64,000 bases of DNA, from contig RFZJ01000006.1 in NCBI GenBank assembly GCA_009920765.1, forward strand, positions 24,009 through 88,008, read 5' to 3'. Below the pieces are notes generated by a model, which made no database searches, had not been told where the DNA came from, and worked only from the letters and a program-made list of their open reading frames with translations. The translations under genes were made by a program, and so were the position numbers. The DNA is from Planctomycetota bacterium (lineage in GTDB: Bacteria; Planctomycetota; Planctomycetia; Gemmatales; Gemmataceae). Each line of letters begins with the position of its first letter. Positions within the stretch are counted from its first letter, which is position 1. Below, one piece after another: positions 46,861 through 56,208 of the stretch.

Positions 46861-46935
46861 TTAAATACGATTCCCCAGCATTAAACAGATTCCAGTAAAA
46901 CCTAAAATAAAACCTAGCGCCACAATTAACCTCAT
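46861..46935 (-). CDS. Possible leader peptide before the ABC-F gene
   Basis: A 24-residue frame starts with ATG 46935 and its TAA directly touches the ABC-F ATG with no gap. The peptide (MRLIVALGFILGFTGICLML, then GNRI) would be a single hydrophobic helix. No SD is visible, and an even shorter frame upstream overlaps its start as ATGA. It may be translationally coupled to the ABC-F gene, or be chance. Confidence 0.28.
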   Translation of the reverse strand: MRLIVALGFILGFTGICLMLGNRI

Positions 46936-47179
46936 GCGCTTTGAGTCATGATGTTGGTTGAGTGGCAATGATCGCAAGCTGTAATTATCCTAAAAAAACG
47001 ATATTTTTCAAACTGATTTACCAGCAAATTAGAAGCTATTTCATGTTAATTGGCCTGACAAAGGAACAAAGAGGAAATTCTTGCTAAGTTTTGTATTTTT
47101 GATTTAAACAATGATTTATTAATAAGTTAAAATTCATGTCCATGGAATTTTTTCTATCCAGTAAAAAAGGAAACTTACA
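46861..47179. other. 319-bp divergent intergenic region
   Basis: Lies between the divergent ABC-F and Dabb genes. Apart from the possible leader frame at 46861-46935, the rest is AT-rich with no clear promoter hexamers or hairpins that I can defend. Confidence 0.55.
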
Positions 47180-47491
47180 ATGTCGACACATTTGGCCCAC
47201 ATGGTTTTTTTCAAATTAAAAGATAATAGCACAGCGGCAGCAAACAAATTGGTCGCTGAGTGTTCCAAATACCTAAAACCCCATGCTGGCATTGTTTACT
47301 ATTCCGCAGGAATTTTGGCCCGTGAACTCAACCGAGATGTCAATGACCAGAATTTTGATGTCGCTCTTCATGTGGTGTTCACTGATTTAAAACACCATGA
47401 TGCCTACCAAGAAAGCGACCCGCACAACGAATTTATAGCCCGAAATAAGGATAACTGGGAAAAAGTCAGGGTATTCGACTCCCATGTTTAA
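47180..47491 (+). CDS. Dabb (stress-responsive alpha/beta barrel) family protein
   Basis: 103 residues; ATG with AAAGGAAA upstream. The Dabb pattern is clear: HLAHMVFFKLKD at the start, KLVAECSKYL, GIVYYSAG, DVALHVVFTDLKHHDAYQ and DPHNEFIARN. The fold is a ferredoxin-like dimer barrel found in plant stress proteins and in bacterial monooxygenase-like enzymes. Catalytic role, if any, unknown. The single-gene unit is convergent with the small membrane protein gene. Confidence 0.87.
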   Translation: MSTHLAHMVFFKLKDNSTAAANKLVAECSKYLKPHAGIVYYSAGILARELNRDVNDQNFDVALHVVFTDLKHHDAYQESDPHNEFIARNKDNWEKVRVFDSHV

Positions 47492-47509
47492 GCTAAACTA
47501 ATCACCTGC

Positions 47510-47893
47510 TTAGGCTTTATTTCTTGCCATCCTAACTTCGATAAAGGAAATAACGCAAATCACCACAAAATGAAGCATAAGCAAATTGGTGATTAGTTTA
47601 CTTATTGATGCTGCGGGTCGGGGCAAATCGTCCATATTTCCTGAGAGAAACTTGGGCAAATCTGTAAGTCCACCGGAAATTGTTGCTAGAAATCCAAGAA
47701 TTGCAACCAAGGCTGCACCATGCATCACATGTTTTCGCAATTTGGGATTAAAGGCCAGAAAGCCAAGTACCAACAGAAGGGTTCCAATAAACGATGGAAT
47801 CAATGCGGTAAAATGTTCTTTACCGGTAACAACAAAGCCAACGATACCAGTAATAATTAAATCCAAGGCAAAAAGGATTGTGATAAAGGGCAT
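47510..47893 (-). CDS. Small four-helix membrane protein, function unknown
   Basis: 127 residues from ATG 47893, which has AGGAG 6-7 nt upstream. Four hydrophobic segments: FITILFALDLIITGIVGFVV, LIPSFIGTLLLVLGFLAF, VMHGAALVAILGFLATISGG and LLMLHFVVICVISFIEV. No family recognised with confidence. The same frame stays open for another 71 codons upstream without any ATG; that upstream part differs in base composition and is treated as non-coding or a separate element. Confidence 0.72.
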   Translation of the reverse strand: MPFITILFALDLIITGIVGFVVTGKEHFTALIPSFIGTLLLVLGFLAFNPKLRKHVMHGAALVAILGFLATISGGLTDLPKFLSGNMDDLPRPAASISKLITNLLMLHFVVICVISFIEVRMARNKA

Positions 47894-48235
47894 GAATAGC
47901 TCCTGAATAAAATAATGGTTTCGGGAATCAAGACTCTTGTATACAATGATAGGGCCTCTGCGGTGTTCGTCACCTAGCTTGCTTTTGGCGAACCGATAAG
48001 AGTACCCGATGGAGTCCAAAAGGTTTCTGGTGCATGCAAGCCCGCCCTCGTAGCGGGATTCGTAATCCAGGGCTGAGGATTCCAACGTTAAAATGCGGGT
48101 TCTCAAAAGAGCTGAAACGGCACAGGTGGGGGCTTTATTTTTTATTTGGGATTAAAATAAGATCAAAACCAATCCTTCCCAGAAATCCTAAGTTAATACA
48201 TACCAACACATTACATCTTTCAGCTGGAACTGACG

Positions 48236-48263
48236 TTGACATAATCAGCTGAATACTTAATCT
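48236..48263 (+). promoter_or_regulatory. Candidate promoter for the 121-nt element
   Basis: Perfect TTGACA (48236-48241), 16-bp spacer, TAATCT (48258-48263). Predicted transcription start near 48270, a few bases before the left arm of the inverted repeat. Confidence 0.45.
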
Positions 48264-48276
48264 TGGCATTCATATT

Positions 48277-48397
48277 GGTTCAAGTATTCGTGCTAAAGTC
48301 ACCTGGATCATGGATGATCCGCGATAAGCCGGCATGGATTAGCTGGAGGTCGAGGGACGACTAACAGTTTCGCAAGGTTTTTACGAATACTTGAACC
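48277..48397 (+). ncRNA. Candidate structured RNA (or mini-element) closed by a 15-bp inverted repeat
   Basis: Arms GGTTCAAGTATTCGT (48277-48291) and its exact reverse complement (48383-48397) close a 91-nt interior with three further hairpins: GGATCA/TGATCC (48305-48320), CCGGC/GCTGG (48329-48346) and GGTCG/CGACT (48348-48362). The right arm is followed by TTTCATTTT, compatible with termination. The interior is stop-rich and not coding. It could be a small RNA, a metH leader element, or a MITE-like insertion. I do not match it to a known RNA family. Confidence 0.5.
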
Positions 48398-48582
48398 TTT
48401 CATTTTAAATAATTAAATCATAATCTTAATTTTTAACTTTCCCTTATTTTGTCTGACAATTTTATTCTTTACGGTTCAATTAATGGAGATGCGTTTTTTA
48501 ATCGACTTCGCTATACTTCCTACAGAAGAGGGGTCACTAGCTTTGCCTGATTTCAGGCCGTTTGGGAGAATTAAAAAGGCTA

Positions 48583-51500
48583 ATGGGAAAATCGATCATC
48601 AAGGATAGCGCTGGAGTTCTTGAGGAACTTTTACAAAAAAAAATCCTAGTCATGGATGGCGCAATGGGATCGATGATCTATGCCCATGAACCAACAGAAG
48701 AGGATTATCGGGGCGAAAGGTTCAAAGACCACCCAGTCTTGTTAAAAAATTGCACCGAGATCATGTGTCTCAGCCAACCCAGCCTTATAAAAAAAATTCA
48801 CACAGCCTACCTCGAGGCAGGTTCAGACATCATTGAAACAAACACTTTCAATTCCAGCATGATTTGCATGGAAGAATTTAATTTGCAAGAACATGTCCGG
48901 GAACTAAACATAGCCGCCGTGCGAATTGCACGCGAAGCCGCAGACGAAATGACCCGCAAAACCCCTTTAAAGCCAAGGTTTGTTGCAGGCAGCATCGGAC
49001 CCACAAAAAAAAGCCTTTCTTTGGGGGTTGATGTTAATAACCCCGCAGCCAGGGAAATTACTTTCGACAAAATGGTGGCTAACTACTACACCCAGATTGA
49101 AGCTTTGGTTGAAGGAGGAGTGGACATCCTGCTGCCAGAAACTTCATTCGATACGCTGGTTTTAAAGGCATGCCTTTTTGCAATCTCAACTTATTTTGAA
49201 AAGACGGGTAACAAAATCCCCGTGATGATTTCTGGCACCATATTTGACAACGGTCGAACTCTATCGGCACAGCCCGTCGAAGCTTTTTATACATCCGTAT
49301 CTCATGTCAATGCCCTTAGTGTCGGGCTTAATTGCGCCGTGGGAGTCAAGCAAATGCGTGGCCCCATCGAAACACTTTCAGAAATGTCGAAGTTTAAAAT
49401 CAGTTGTTATCCCAATGCGGGTATGCCTGATGGGTTTGGTGGATTTCAGGGAAATATAGAGGAAACATCACAACAACTCCGCGAGTTTTCTGAAAATGGA
49501 TGGTTGAACCTTGTGGGTGGATGCTGCGGCACAGACCCACAGTGGATTAAATCAATTTCAGCAGTTGTGGAAGGGATAAAGCCCCGAAGAAGAGATATTC
49601 TCAGCGTGCATTCGTGGTACTGCGGAACAAAAACTCTTACCATTCGTGAAACCACGGGCTTTATAACCATCGGGGAACGAACGAATATAACCGGCTCGAA
49701 AAAATTTGCCAGACTCATAAGAGAAGGCAATTTTGAGGAAGCAATCAAGGTTGCCCGGGAGCAAGTGGAGAACGGTGCGAACATTCTGGATGTAAACATG
49801 GATGAAGGATTGATCGATGGCGAAAAAGCCATGACTCAGTTCCTGAACCAACTGGGATCTGAACCAGATATTACCGAAGTCCCCATCATGGTCGACAGCT
49901 CCAACTTTGCAGTGATTGAAGCTGGGCTAAAATGCCTACAGGGCAAGGGTATTGTTAACTCGATAAGCCTGAAGGAAGGTGAAGAAAAGTTTCTTGAACA
50001 GGCAAAAATCATTCACAAGTATGGTGCTGCGGTTGTGGTTATGGCTTTTGATGAACAGGGACAAGCAGTAACTGCTGAGGATAAAGTTCGAATCTGCCAA
50101 AGGGCTTACAAACTGCTTACCGAAAAAGCCGGTTATGACCCCACCGATATCATTTTTGACACCAACATTCTTACTGTAGGGACAGGCATGGAGGAACATG
50201 CCAACTATGCTGTGGAGTTTTTCGAAGCGGTAAGAAGGCTTAAAAAGCTTTTGCCACTGGCCAAAACCAGTGGTGGGGTAAGCAATGTATCTTTTGCTTT
50301 CAGGGGCAAGGATTTTGAAATCGTACGCGAATCCATGAATAGTGCCTTTCTTTATCATGCCATTAAAGCGGGCCTCGACATGGGCATTGTCAACGCCGGG
50401 CAACTTCAAGTCTATGAGGATATCCCCAAGGACCTTCTTGAAAAAGTTGAAGATGTTTTACTCAATCGTAGGCCGGATGCTACTGAACGACTGGTTGATT
50501 TTGCGAAAACTTTGGGTAAGAAAGACAAGTCCGAAGTTAAAGAACTTGCATGGAGGGAAACCAATGTCAAGGAAAGGCTAAAGCACGCCCTAATTCACGG
50601 AATTGTGGATTACATTGACCAGGATGTAGAGGAATGCAGAAAACTTTACGAACGCCCATTGCATATCATCGAAGGTCCGTTGATGGATGGCATGAACATC
50701 GTAGGAGACTTATTTGGCTCAGGAAAAATGTTTTTGCCCCAGGTTGTGAAAAGTGCGCGCGTCATGAAAAAGGCGGTTGCATATCTCGAACCTGCGATGA
50801 CTGCTGAAAAAGTCGCCTCCGGCAATGTTCATAAATCCCGCGGAAAAGTCCTAATTGCAACAGTCAAAGGTGACGTACACGACATCGGTAAAAACATCGT
50901 TGCGGTGGTTTTAAACTGCAATGATTTTGAAACAATTGACTTGGGAGTCATGGTTTCTTGTGAAAAAATCCTAGAACAAGCGAAACTTTTGAATGTCGAT
51001 ATGATCGGCCTCTCCGGACTCATCACTCCGTCTTTAGGCGAGATGGTTCATGTCGCAAAGGAAATGGAAAGGCAGGGGTTCCAGATTCCACTTTTGATAG
51101 GTGGTGCAACCACAAGTTCAAAGCATACTGCGGTTAAGATAGCAAACTGTTACCATGAAACAGTAATCCATGTAAAAGATGCATCGAAAAGCGTAGGGGT
51201 GGTTGAAAGATTACTGAAGCCGGAGACCAAAAAATTACTCGATGAAGATAATCGCAAAAGCCAGGATCGTGAGCGGGCTAATTTTGCCAAGAAGAAAGAG
51301 CGCAAATTAGTTCCTTATAGCGAAGCATTCAAGCGCAGACTCCAAATCAACTGGGAAAACCCAATTCCGGGCAAACCAAACTTCACTGGGATCAAGGTAT
51401 TGCGCAACTTCCCGCTTAAAGAATTGATTCCATTCATCGATTGGTCACCTTTCTTTCTTTCCTGGGAACTAAAGGGAAAATATCCCTTTATATTCAATGA

Positions 51501-52290
51501 TCCGGAAACCGGAAAACAAGCCAGAGAGCTTTTCGATATGGGAAATGCTTTACTGCAAAGAATGATCGATGAAGGCAAAGTAAGGGCACATGGCGTGTAT
51601 GGTTTTTTCCCTGCAAACTCTGAGGGAGACGATATTCTTGTTTTCGAAGATGAATCACGAAAGAAGATAAAGTATCGATTCCCCATGCTTAGGCAGCAAT
51701 GGGAAAGGGAAGGGCAGGAGAATTTCAAAAGCCTAGCGGATTACATAGCGCCCTTAGGCTCTGGAAAAGCAGATTATATTGGTGCATTTGCCGTTACAGC
51801 AGGCGAGGGCGCAGATGAATTTGCAAATCATTTTGCAAAGGATCTTTTAGACGATTATTCCTCGATTTTGGTAAAGGCACTTGCAGACAGGCTTGCTGAG
51901 GCATTTGCGGAATACATGCATTACAAAGCAAGGCAGGATTGGGGTTTCGGCCTGCTCGAAAAATACAGCAACGAAGATTTGATCGAAGAAAAATACCAGG
52001 GGATACGCCCAGCCTATGGATATCCTAGTTGCCCCGACCATACCGAAAAAGCAACCCTCTGGAATCTGCTCGATGCTGAAAAAAACACTGGGATGACTTT
52101 AACCGAAAGTTTTGCAATGTTTCCCGGAGCTTCTGTAAGTGGGCTTTATTTTGGTCACCCTGAAGCACGATATTTTGCTGTCGATATGATCACCCGCGAT
52201 CAAGTTGAAAATTACGCCCTTAGAAAAGATATCTCCATCGTTGAAGCAGAACGATGGCTGGCACCAAACTTAAACTATGATACAGAATAG
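48583..52290 (+). CDS. metH: Cobalamin-dependent methionine synthase MetH
   Basis: 1235 residues from ATG 48583; a TTG at 48562 is possible but less likely. All four modules are present: homocysteine domain ([10 protein letters not shown] at the start; zinc Cys in [11 protein letters not shown] near its end), folate/pterin domain ([28 protein letters not shown]), cobalamin domain with GDVHDIGKN (His766 lower ligand), and the SAM-binding activation domain ([15 protein letters not shown], then [13 protein letters not shown]). Transfers the methyl of 5-methyl-THF to homocysteine and uses reductive reactivation. Followed by moeA after 6 bp, so the two are co-transcribed. Confidence 0.96.
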   Translation: MGKSIIKDSAGVLEELLQKKILVMDGAMGSMIYAHEPTEEDYRGERFKDHPVLLKNCTEIMCLSQPSLIKKIHTAYLEAGSDIIETNTFNSSMICMEEFNLQEHVRELNIAAVRIAREAADEMTRKTPLKPRFVAGSIGPTKKSLSLGVDVNNPAAREITFDKMVANYYTQIEALVEGGVDILLPETSFDTLVLKACLFAISTYFEKTGNKIPVMISGTIFDNGRTLSAQPVEAFYTSVSHVNALSVGLNCAVGVKQMRGPIETLSEMSKFKISCYPNAGMPDGFGGFQGNIEETSQQLREFSENGWLNLVGGCCGTDPQWIKSISAVVEGIKPRRRDILSVHSWYCGTKTLTIRETTGFITIGERTNITGSKKFARLIREGNFEEAIKVAREQVENGANILDVNMDEGLIDGEKAMTQFLNQLGSEPDITEVPIMVDSSNFAVIEAGLKCLQGKGIVNSISLKEGEEKFLEQAKIIHKYGAAVVVMAFDEQGQAVTAEDKVRICQRAYKLLTEKAGYDPTDIIFDTNILTVGTGMEEHANYAVEFFEAVRRLKKLLPLAKTSGGVSNVSFAFRGKDFEIVRESMNSAFLYHAIKAGLDMGIVNAGQLQVYEDIPKDLLEKVEDVLLNRRPDATERLVDFAKTLGKKDKSEVKELAWRETNVKERLKHALIHGIVDYIDQDVEECRKLYERPLHIIEGPLMDGMNIVGDLFGSGKMFLPQVVKSARVMKKAVAYLEPAMTAEKVASGNVHKSRGKVLIATVKGDVHDIGKNIVAVVLNCNDFETIDLGVMVSCEKILEQAKLLNVDMIGLSGLITPSLGEMVHVAKEMERQGFQIPLLIGGATTSSKHTAVKIANCYHETVIHVKDASKSVGVVERLLKPETKKLLDEDNRKSQDRERANFAKKKERKLVPYSEAFKRRLQINWENPIPGKPNFTGIKVLRNFPLKELIPFIDWSPFFLSWELKGKYPFIFNDPETGKQARELFDMGNALLQRMIDEGKVRAHGVYGFFPANSEGDDILVFEDESRKKIKYRFPMLRQQWEREGQENFKSLADYIAPLGSGKADYIGAFAVTAGEGADEFANHFAKDLLDDYSSILVKALADRLAEAFAEYMHYKARQDWGFGLLEKYSNEDLIEEKYQGIRPAYGYPSCPDHTEKATLWNLLDAEKNTGMTLTESFAMFPGASVSGLYFGHPEARYFAVDMITRDQVENYALRKDISIVEAERWLAPNLNYDTE

Positions 52291-52296
52291 TTTTAC

Positions 52297-53592
52297 ATGA
52301 GTTTGACAATGATCAACATCGACTTTAATCATAACACAAAAGAGTTTTATCAGAGTTTGACAATGATCAACATCGAACAGGCCCTTAAAATTATTCTTGC
52401 GCAAATCGCCCCGTTACGCCCCGAAATTAGCCCGGCGTCCTCCACCATTCTTGGAACATGCATTGCTGAAGATATTCATGCAGACTTCGCCAGCCCGCCT
52501 TTCGACAAATCGATTGTCGATGGTTTTGCTGTTCGAATTTCAGACCTTGAAAAGAACAACTGGGAATTACCTCTTGGTTGCGAAATCCCCGCCAACGTTA
52601 ATGGCCCGATCGAACTACCTTTAGGAACAACAGCCGAAATCATGACTGGGGCTCCGATTCCATTTGGTGCTGATGCTGTTTTTGCCAAGGAACAATGCAA
52701 CAAGCTGGGCACTCGCATTCAATTTGAATCCAGAAAATGCCAAAAAGCCATGAACATTCTTCCCATGGGAAAAGAATACCAGCAGGGCGAATTACTTTTA
52801 AAAGCTGGAACAAAAATTACCCCACAGCGTGCAGGAATTCTTGCTGCCTGTGGCAAAACCTCGGTCATGGCTCAACCAGCGCCCCGGGTTGCAATTATTT
52901 CGACCGGAACAGAATTAGTCGAAGCCAACATGAAGCCCAAAGGGGGACAAATCAGAAACAGCAATGGCCCGATGCTTGTGGCACTTTCAGGCGTTTCGGG
53001 TGCATTACCAAAATATTTGGGAATCGCTGGGGATTGCAAAAAGAACATAAAAGAACTCTTGACCGAAGCGGAAAGTTCCGATGCGATCATATTTTGTGGT
53101 GGCGTTTCAGCAGGGAAGTACGATCTAATTCCTGAAGTATTGCAGGAATCAGGCGCAAAGATTCTTATCCATAAGATCAATCTAAAACCAGGCAAGCCTT
53201 TTCTTTTCGCAATATCGGCCAAAGGAAAACCTGTATTTGGACTCCCGGGAAACCCTTGCAGTGTTTTTGTATGTTTCCATCTTTTTGTTGCACCTGCAAT
53301 TGCTGCACTCCAAGGCGAAACAAATATATCCCCCAAAATCTTGTCCCTGCCAATTACAGAGTCGTTTTACCATGAAAGCGACCGTGACACATGCTTCCCA
53401 GCTAAAATTTTGATTGATCAGTTCCAAGCCAAGGTAAAACCGGGAAAATGGTTTGGCTCCGCAGACCTAAAAGGCCTTTCCGAATGTAATGCTCTTTTAC
53501 TTTGCAAAGAGGGTGTTACAAACTATAAAGCGGGCGATTTGATCCAAGTCCTAGTCACCGGGCCCCATTTTTTCAGTCCTTCTTTTACCTGA
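52297..53592 (+). CDS. moeA: Molybdopterin molybdenumtransferase MoeA
   Basis: Up to 431 residues. MoeA motifs: SPPFDKSIVDGFAV, IMTGAPIPFGADAV, APRVAIISTGTELVE, GGVSAGKYD and GLPGNPCSVFVCFH. It inserts molybdate into adenylylated molybdopterin. The 5' end carries a 54-bp in-frame tandem duplication: SLTMINI occurs twice, at residues 2-8 and 20-26. The ATG at 52363 (second copy, MINIEQALKIIL) matches the usual MoeA N-terminus and is the likely ancestral start; both lack a clear SD. metH ends 6 bp upstream. Confidence 0.92.
   Translation: MSLTMINIDFNHNTKEFYQSLTMINIEQALKIILAQIAPLRPEISPASSTILGTCIAEDIHADFASPPFDKSIVDGFAVRISDLEKNNWELPLGCEIPANVNGPIELPLGTTAEIMTGAPIPFGADAVFAKEQCNKLGTRIQFESRKCQKAMNILPMGKEYQQGELLLKAGTKITPQRAGILAACGKTSVMAQPAPRVAIISTGTELVEANMKPKGGQIRNSNGPMLVALSGVSGALPKYLGIAGDCKKNIKELLTEAESSDAIIFCGGVSAGKYDLIPEVLQESGAKILIHKINLKPGKPFLFAISAKGKPVFGLPGNPCSVFVCFHLFVAPAIAALQGETNISPKILSLPITESFYHESDRDTCFPAKILIDQFQAKVKPGKWFGSADLKGLSECNALLLCKEGVTNYKAGDLIQVLVTGPHFFSPSFT
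52299..52376 (+). repeat. 54-bp tandem duplication at the moeA start
   Basis: A 24-bp segment starting GAGTTTGACAATGATCAACA is identical at 52299-52322 and 52353-52376, period 54 bp; the preceding TTTTA is also repeated with one shift. Each copy has TTGACA and an in-frame ATG. Confidence 0.9.
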
Positions 53593-53616
53593 CGGTAACC
53601 TAAAGCAATTCAAATT

Positions 53617-55329
53617 ATGACAGCCTCCAACATACAAAATGCATTTCAGATTCTTAAAGCCGAGGGATGGGCCTTGGGCTTTGGATTCTTTTCTAGCATA
53701 CTCCTTTACCTTTCGTTTTTTCCAGCAGACCTTGGATTCCTTGGGTGGACCTCCTTCGTACCCATTCTTTATGTGATGCGCTCTACTGTCCAATTACGCA
53801 TTAAGTTATTATCTGCTTCAGTTTGCGGCCTGTGTTTTTTTTTCCCTGCACTGCAGTGGATGCGGCTTGCAGACCCGATGATGTATTTCACCTGGATAGG
53901 GCTGGCGCTTTACTGCAATCTGTTTTTTGTTTCAGCCCTGCTTCTCATACTGAAATTCAACAATCTCTCTCTGGTTTTTTCTTTTCCCCTGATTTGGATT
54001 GCCTTTGAACATTTTCGTTCCACTTTCCTTGGTGGTTTTTCCTGGTATCTCCTAGCACACTCCCAGCATGCTTGCCCTTTCATCATTCAAATTTCTGATT
54101 TGTTTGGCGCATACTGCGTCTCTTTTCTCGTTGCCTCGGTCAATGGTTTTTTAACTGAATCTTTTCTTAACTTCAAAAACAAAACCCTCAAGGCTCAAGC
54201 TGTTTATGTATTGCTTTTGATACTTTTCACCCTTACTTACGGTGCTCTAAGAATTTCACAGGGGATCGGGGAAACTGGCCCTGTTTGCGCCTCGCTTCAA
54301 GGCAATGTCGAGCAAAATATTCGTAATGAACAACTTAGCGCTGAAGCTGCAACTAATCCGTACCTTCAACTTTCAGATTCAAGTATCGCAGCAAACCCAG
54401 ACCTTATAATCTGGCCCGAAACAAGTTATTCACGCGAATGGTATTCCATTTCACCTGAAATGAAACCCGAAAAAATCCCACCCGACTGGAATCGTATCAC
54501 GCAAATCCAAAAAACTCTTGGCGAGGAAGTCAGAAAGCGATGGAATACTTCCGTACTTTTGGGGCTGAACTCCCAGGAACTTACGCCTTCGGGCACAAAA
54601 AGGTATAATTCTGCTCTTCTTGTTTCAAACGATGATAATAAAATTTCGCGCTACGATAAAATTCACAGGGTCCCATTTGGCGAATTCATCCCCTTCAAGG
54701 ACGTTTTCCCATGGCTAAAGAAATTCGCTCCTTATGATTTTGAATATAGCATCGTCTCTGGGGCAGGGTACCCAAACATCCAATTCCCCATGGGCCCGGA
54801 CAAACAAAAATTTGTCAAGTTTGGCACACTTATCTGCTACGAAGACACAGACCCATCCATACCTCTTGGCTTTTTCAATTCAGGCAGCGGCCCCAATTTT
54901 TTCATCAATATTTCCAATGATGGCTGGTTTAAAGGCAGTGAAGAACATGAACAACATCTTGCGATCTCAAGATTTAGAGCCATTGAGACCCGCAGGGCTA
55001 TTATTCGCAGCGTTAATATGGGTATCTCAGCCCTGATCGATAGCAATGGTAAAGTGCTAAAACCTGAATCCACCGAAAGTACTAACCAAGCCAACACCTT
55101 CACCTGGAAAATCAATTATCCAGGACCAAAATCTAAAGTCCTTACGACCTCTGAATGGCACAAATTCAAATCCAATCAAGGTGTGCTTATTGCTGCAATT
55201 CCAATTGATTCCCGCTTCAGTCTTTACACAAAGACCGGTGATCTTTTACCCTACGCCTGCTGGCTTGTTTTATTTTTCATATTCCTTTTCACCCCCAAGA
55301 AAACACCCTTGATAGCCCAGGATATTTAA
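53617..55329 (+). CDS. lnt: Apolipoprotein N-acyltransferase
   Basis: 570 residues. N-terminal region with about six membrane helices (for example LGFGFFSSILLYLSFFPADLGFLGW shortened here) and a C-terminal one, around a nitrilase-type periplasmic domain. The catalytic triad is visible: Glu in IIWPETSY, Lys in YDKIHRVPFGEFIP and Cys in TLICYEDTDP. Adds the third acyl chain to the N-terminal Cys of lipoproteins, so it implies a Gram-negative type envelope; the PEGA lipoprotein at 18962 is a possible substrate. moeA ends 24 bp upstream and the hydrolase begins 2 bp downstream, so the run metH-moeA-lnt-hydrolase looks like one unit. Confidence 0.93.
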   Translation: MTASNIQNAFQILKAEGWALGFGFFSSILLYLSFFPADLGFLGWTSFVPILYVMRSTVQLRIKLLSASVCGLCFFFPALQWMRLADPMMYFTWIGLALYCNLFFVSALLLILKFNNLSLVFSFPLIWIAFEHFRSTFLGGFSWYLLAHSQHACPFIIQISDLFGAYCVSFLVASVNGFLTESFLNFKNKTLKAQAVYVLLLILFTLTYGALRISQGIGETGPVCASLQGNVEQNIRNEQLSAEAATNPYLQLSDSSIAANPDLIIWPETSYSREWYSISPEMKPEKIPPDWNRITQIQKTLGEEVRKRWNTSVLLGLNSQELTPSGTKRYNSALLVSNDDNKISRYDKIHRVPFGEFIPFKDVFPWLKKFAPYDFEYSIVSGAGYPNIQFPMGPDKQKFVKFGTLICYEDTDPSIPLGFFNSGSGPNFFINISNDGWFKGSEEHEQHLAISRFRAIETRRAIIRSVNMGISALIDSNGKVLKPESTESTNQANTFTWKINYPGPKSKVLTTSEWHKFKSNQGVLIAAIPIDSRFSLYTKTGDLLPYACWLVLFFIFLFTPKKTPLIAQDI

Positions 55330-55331
55330 CG

Positions 55332-56102
55332 TTGCTACAGTTCATCGAAAACTTCTTTTTGTTTAAACCTACGCCAGCCTCAAAAGAATGGATTTTACCA
55401 CCTGAAGGCTACGGCATTGAAGAACTCTGGTTTCAATCATGCGATGGCAATAGAATCCATGCATGGTGGATTCCACCTCCTATAGGCAAACCCAAAAAAG
55501 CAGTATTATACTGCCACGGCAATGGCGGAAATCTCAGCCTTAGATTCGAAGGGGTAAAGCGTTGGCTTCAACTTCTCGAGGTTGGAGTATTAATTTTTGA
55601 TTATCCCGGATATGGTAAAAGCTTGGGCAAGCCTTCTGAACAAAGTTGCTACGCATCTTCCAAAGCTTCGCTTGATTGGCTTCTTCAACAAGGCTTTAAA
55701 CCCAGCGATCTAATTTTTTATGGCGGTTCCCTTGGCGGCTCCATTGCCGCTAAACTTGCAGCTTCCTTCAACCCGGCCTGCACCGTGCTTGTAAGTGCAT
55801 TCAGTTCTTTCAAGGATATGGCAAAAAAACTATATCCCTGGCTGCCTGGAACTTTTTTTCTTACTACCAAGCTCGACACTCTTGCCTATATAAAAACCTC
55901 CAATGCCCCGCTTTTTGTTGCTCATGGCACTGCAGATAGGCTGGTGCCTTTCGCCCATGGCAAGATTCTTTATGAGGCATCCTCGACCAAAAAGTTCTTT
56001 CATGTAATGAAAGATTTGGACCATCAACATAGCCCTGATCCTGCATTTTACAAGAATTTAAGGCTTTTCCTCACCAACGAACTTGGTTTTTATTCAAAAT
56101 AA
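55332..56102 (+). CDS. Alpha/beta hydrolase (BEM46/FrsA-like), possibly membrane associated
   Basis: 256 residues from TTG 55332, with AGGAT about 8 nt upstream; no ATG lies near the start that would keep the N-terminal domain. Starts at most 2 bp after lnt. Fold motifs: VLYCHGNGGNLSLR (oxyanion), FDYPGYGKSLG, nucleophile elbow GGSLGG (Ser), VAHGTADRLVPF (Asp) and DLDHQHSPD (His). The pattern matches BEM46/YfhR-type serine hydrolases of unknown substrate. Context in an envelope-lipid gene run suggests a lipid or ester substrate, which is inference. Confidence 0.85.
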   Translation: MLQFIENFFLFKPTPASKEWILPPEGYGIEELWFQSCDGNRIHAWWIPPPIGKPKKAVLYCHGNGGNLSLRFEGVKRWLQLLEVGVLIFDYPGYGKSLGKPSEQSCYASSKASLDWLLQQGFKPSDLIFYGGSLGGSIAAKLAASFNPACTVLVSAFSSFKDMAKKLYPWLPGTFFLTTKLDTLAYIKTSNAPLFVAHGTADRLVPFAHGKILYEASSTKKFFHVMKDLDHQHSPDPAFYKNLRLFLTNELGFYSK

Positions 56103-56208
56103 CCAGGTTTTTAGCAATCATCAGGCAAGTGGACTTGGATGATTCCTAGCCGTTTGCTACATTTCTAATCGTTTGGGATAGGCTAATACATCTAAATGGA
56201 AAATTGCA

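Larger units (their letters stand above)
47894..48582. other. 689-bp intergenic region holding two unusual non-coding segments
   Basis: Lies between the small membrane protein gene (-) and metH (+). It holds (a) a GC-richer, hairpin-rich and stop-free segment at about 47894-48140; (b) a promoter plus 121-nt inverted-repeat element at 48236-48397; (c) a 5-bp GCCTG/CAGGC hairpin at 48545-48558 just before metH. I do not see cobalamin or SAM riboswitch signatures. Confidence 0.6.

Noticed and set aside
47510..48106. Long form of the small membrane protein starting at TTG 48106
   Set aside because: The ATG at 47893 has AGGAG at ideal spacing and starts directly before the first membrane helix; the upstream part has no start codon other than TTG and a different composition.
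48277..48397. Inverted-repeat element read as an integron attC site or HDV-like ribozyme
   Set aside because: The arms lack the attC core GTTRRRY/RYYYAAC pattern. A short GCCGGCATGG match to the HDV ribozyme start is not followed by the P2, P3 and P4 pairings that fold needs.
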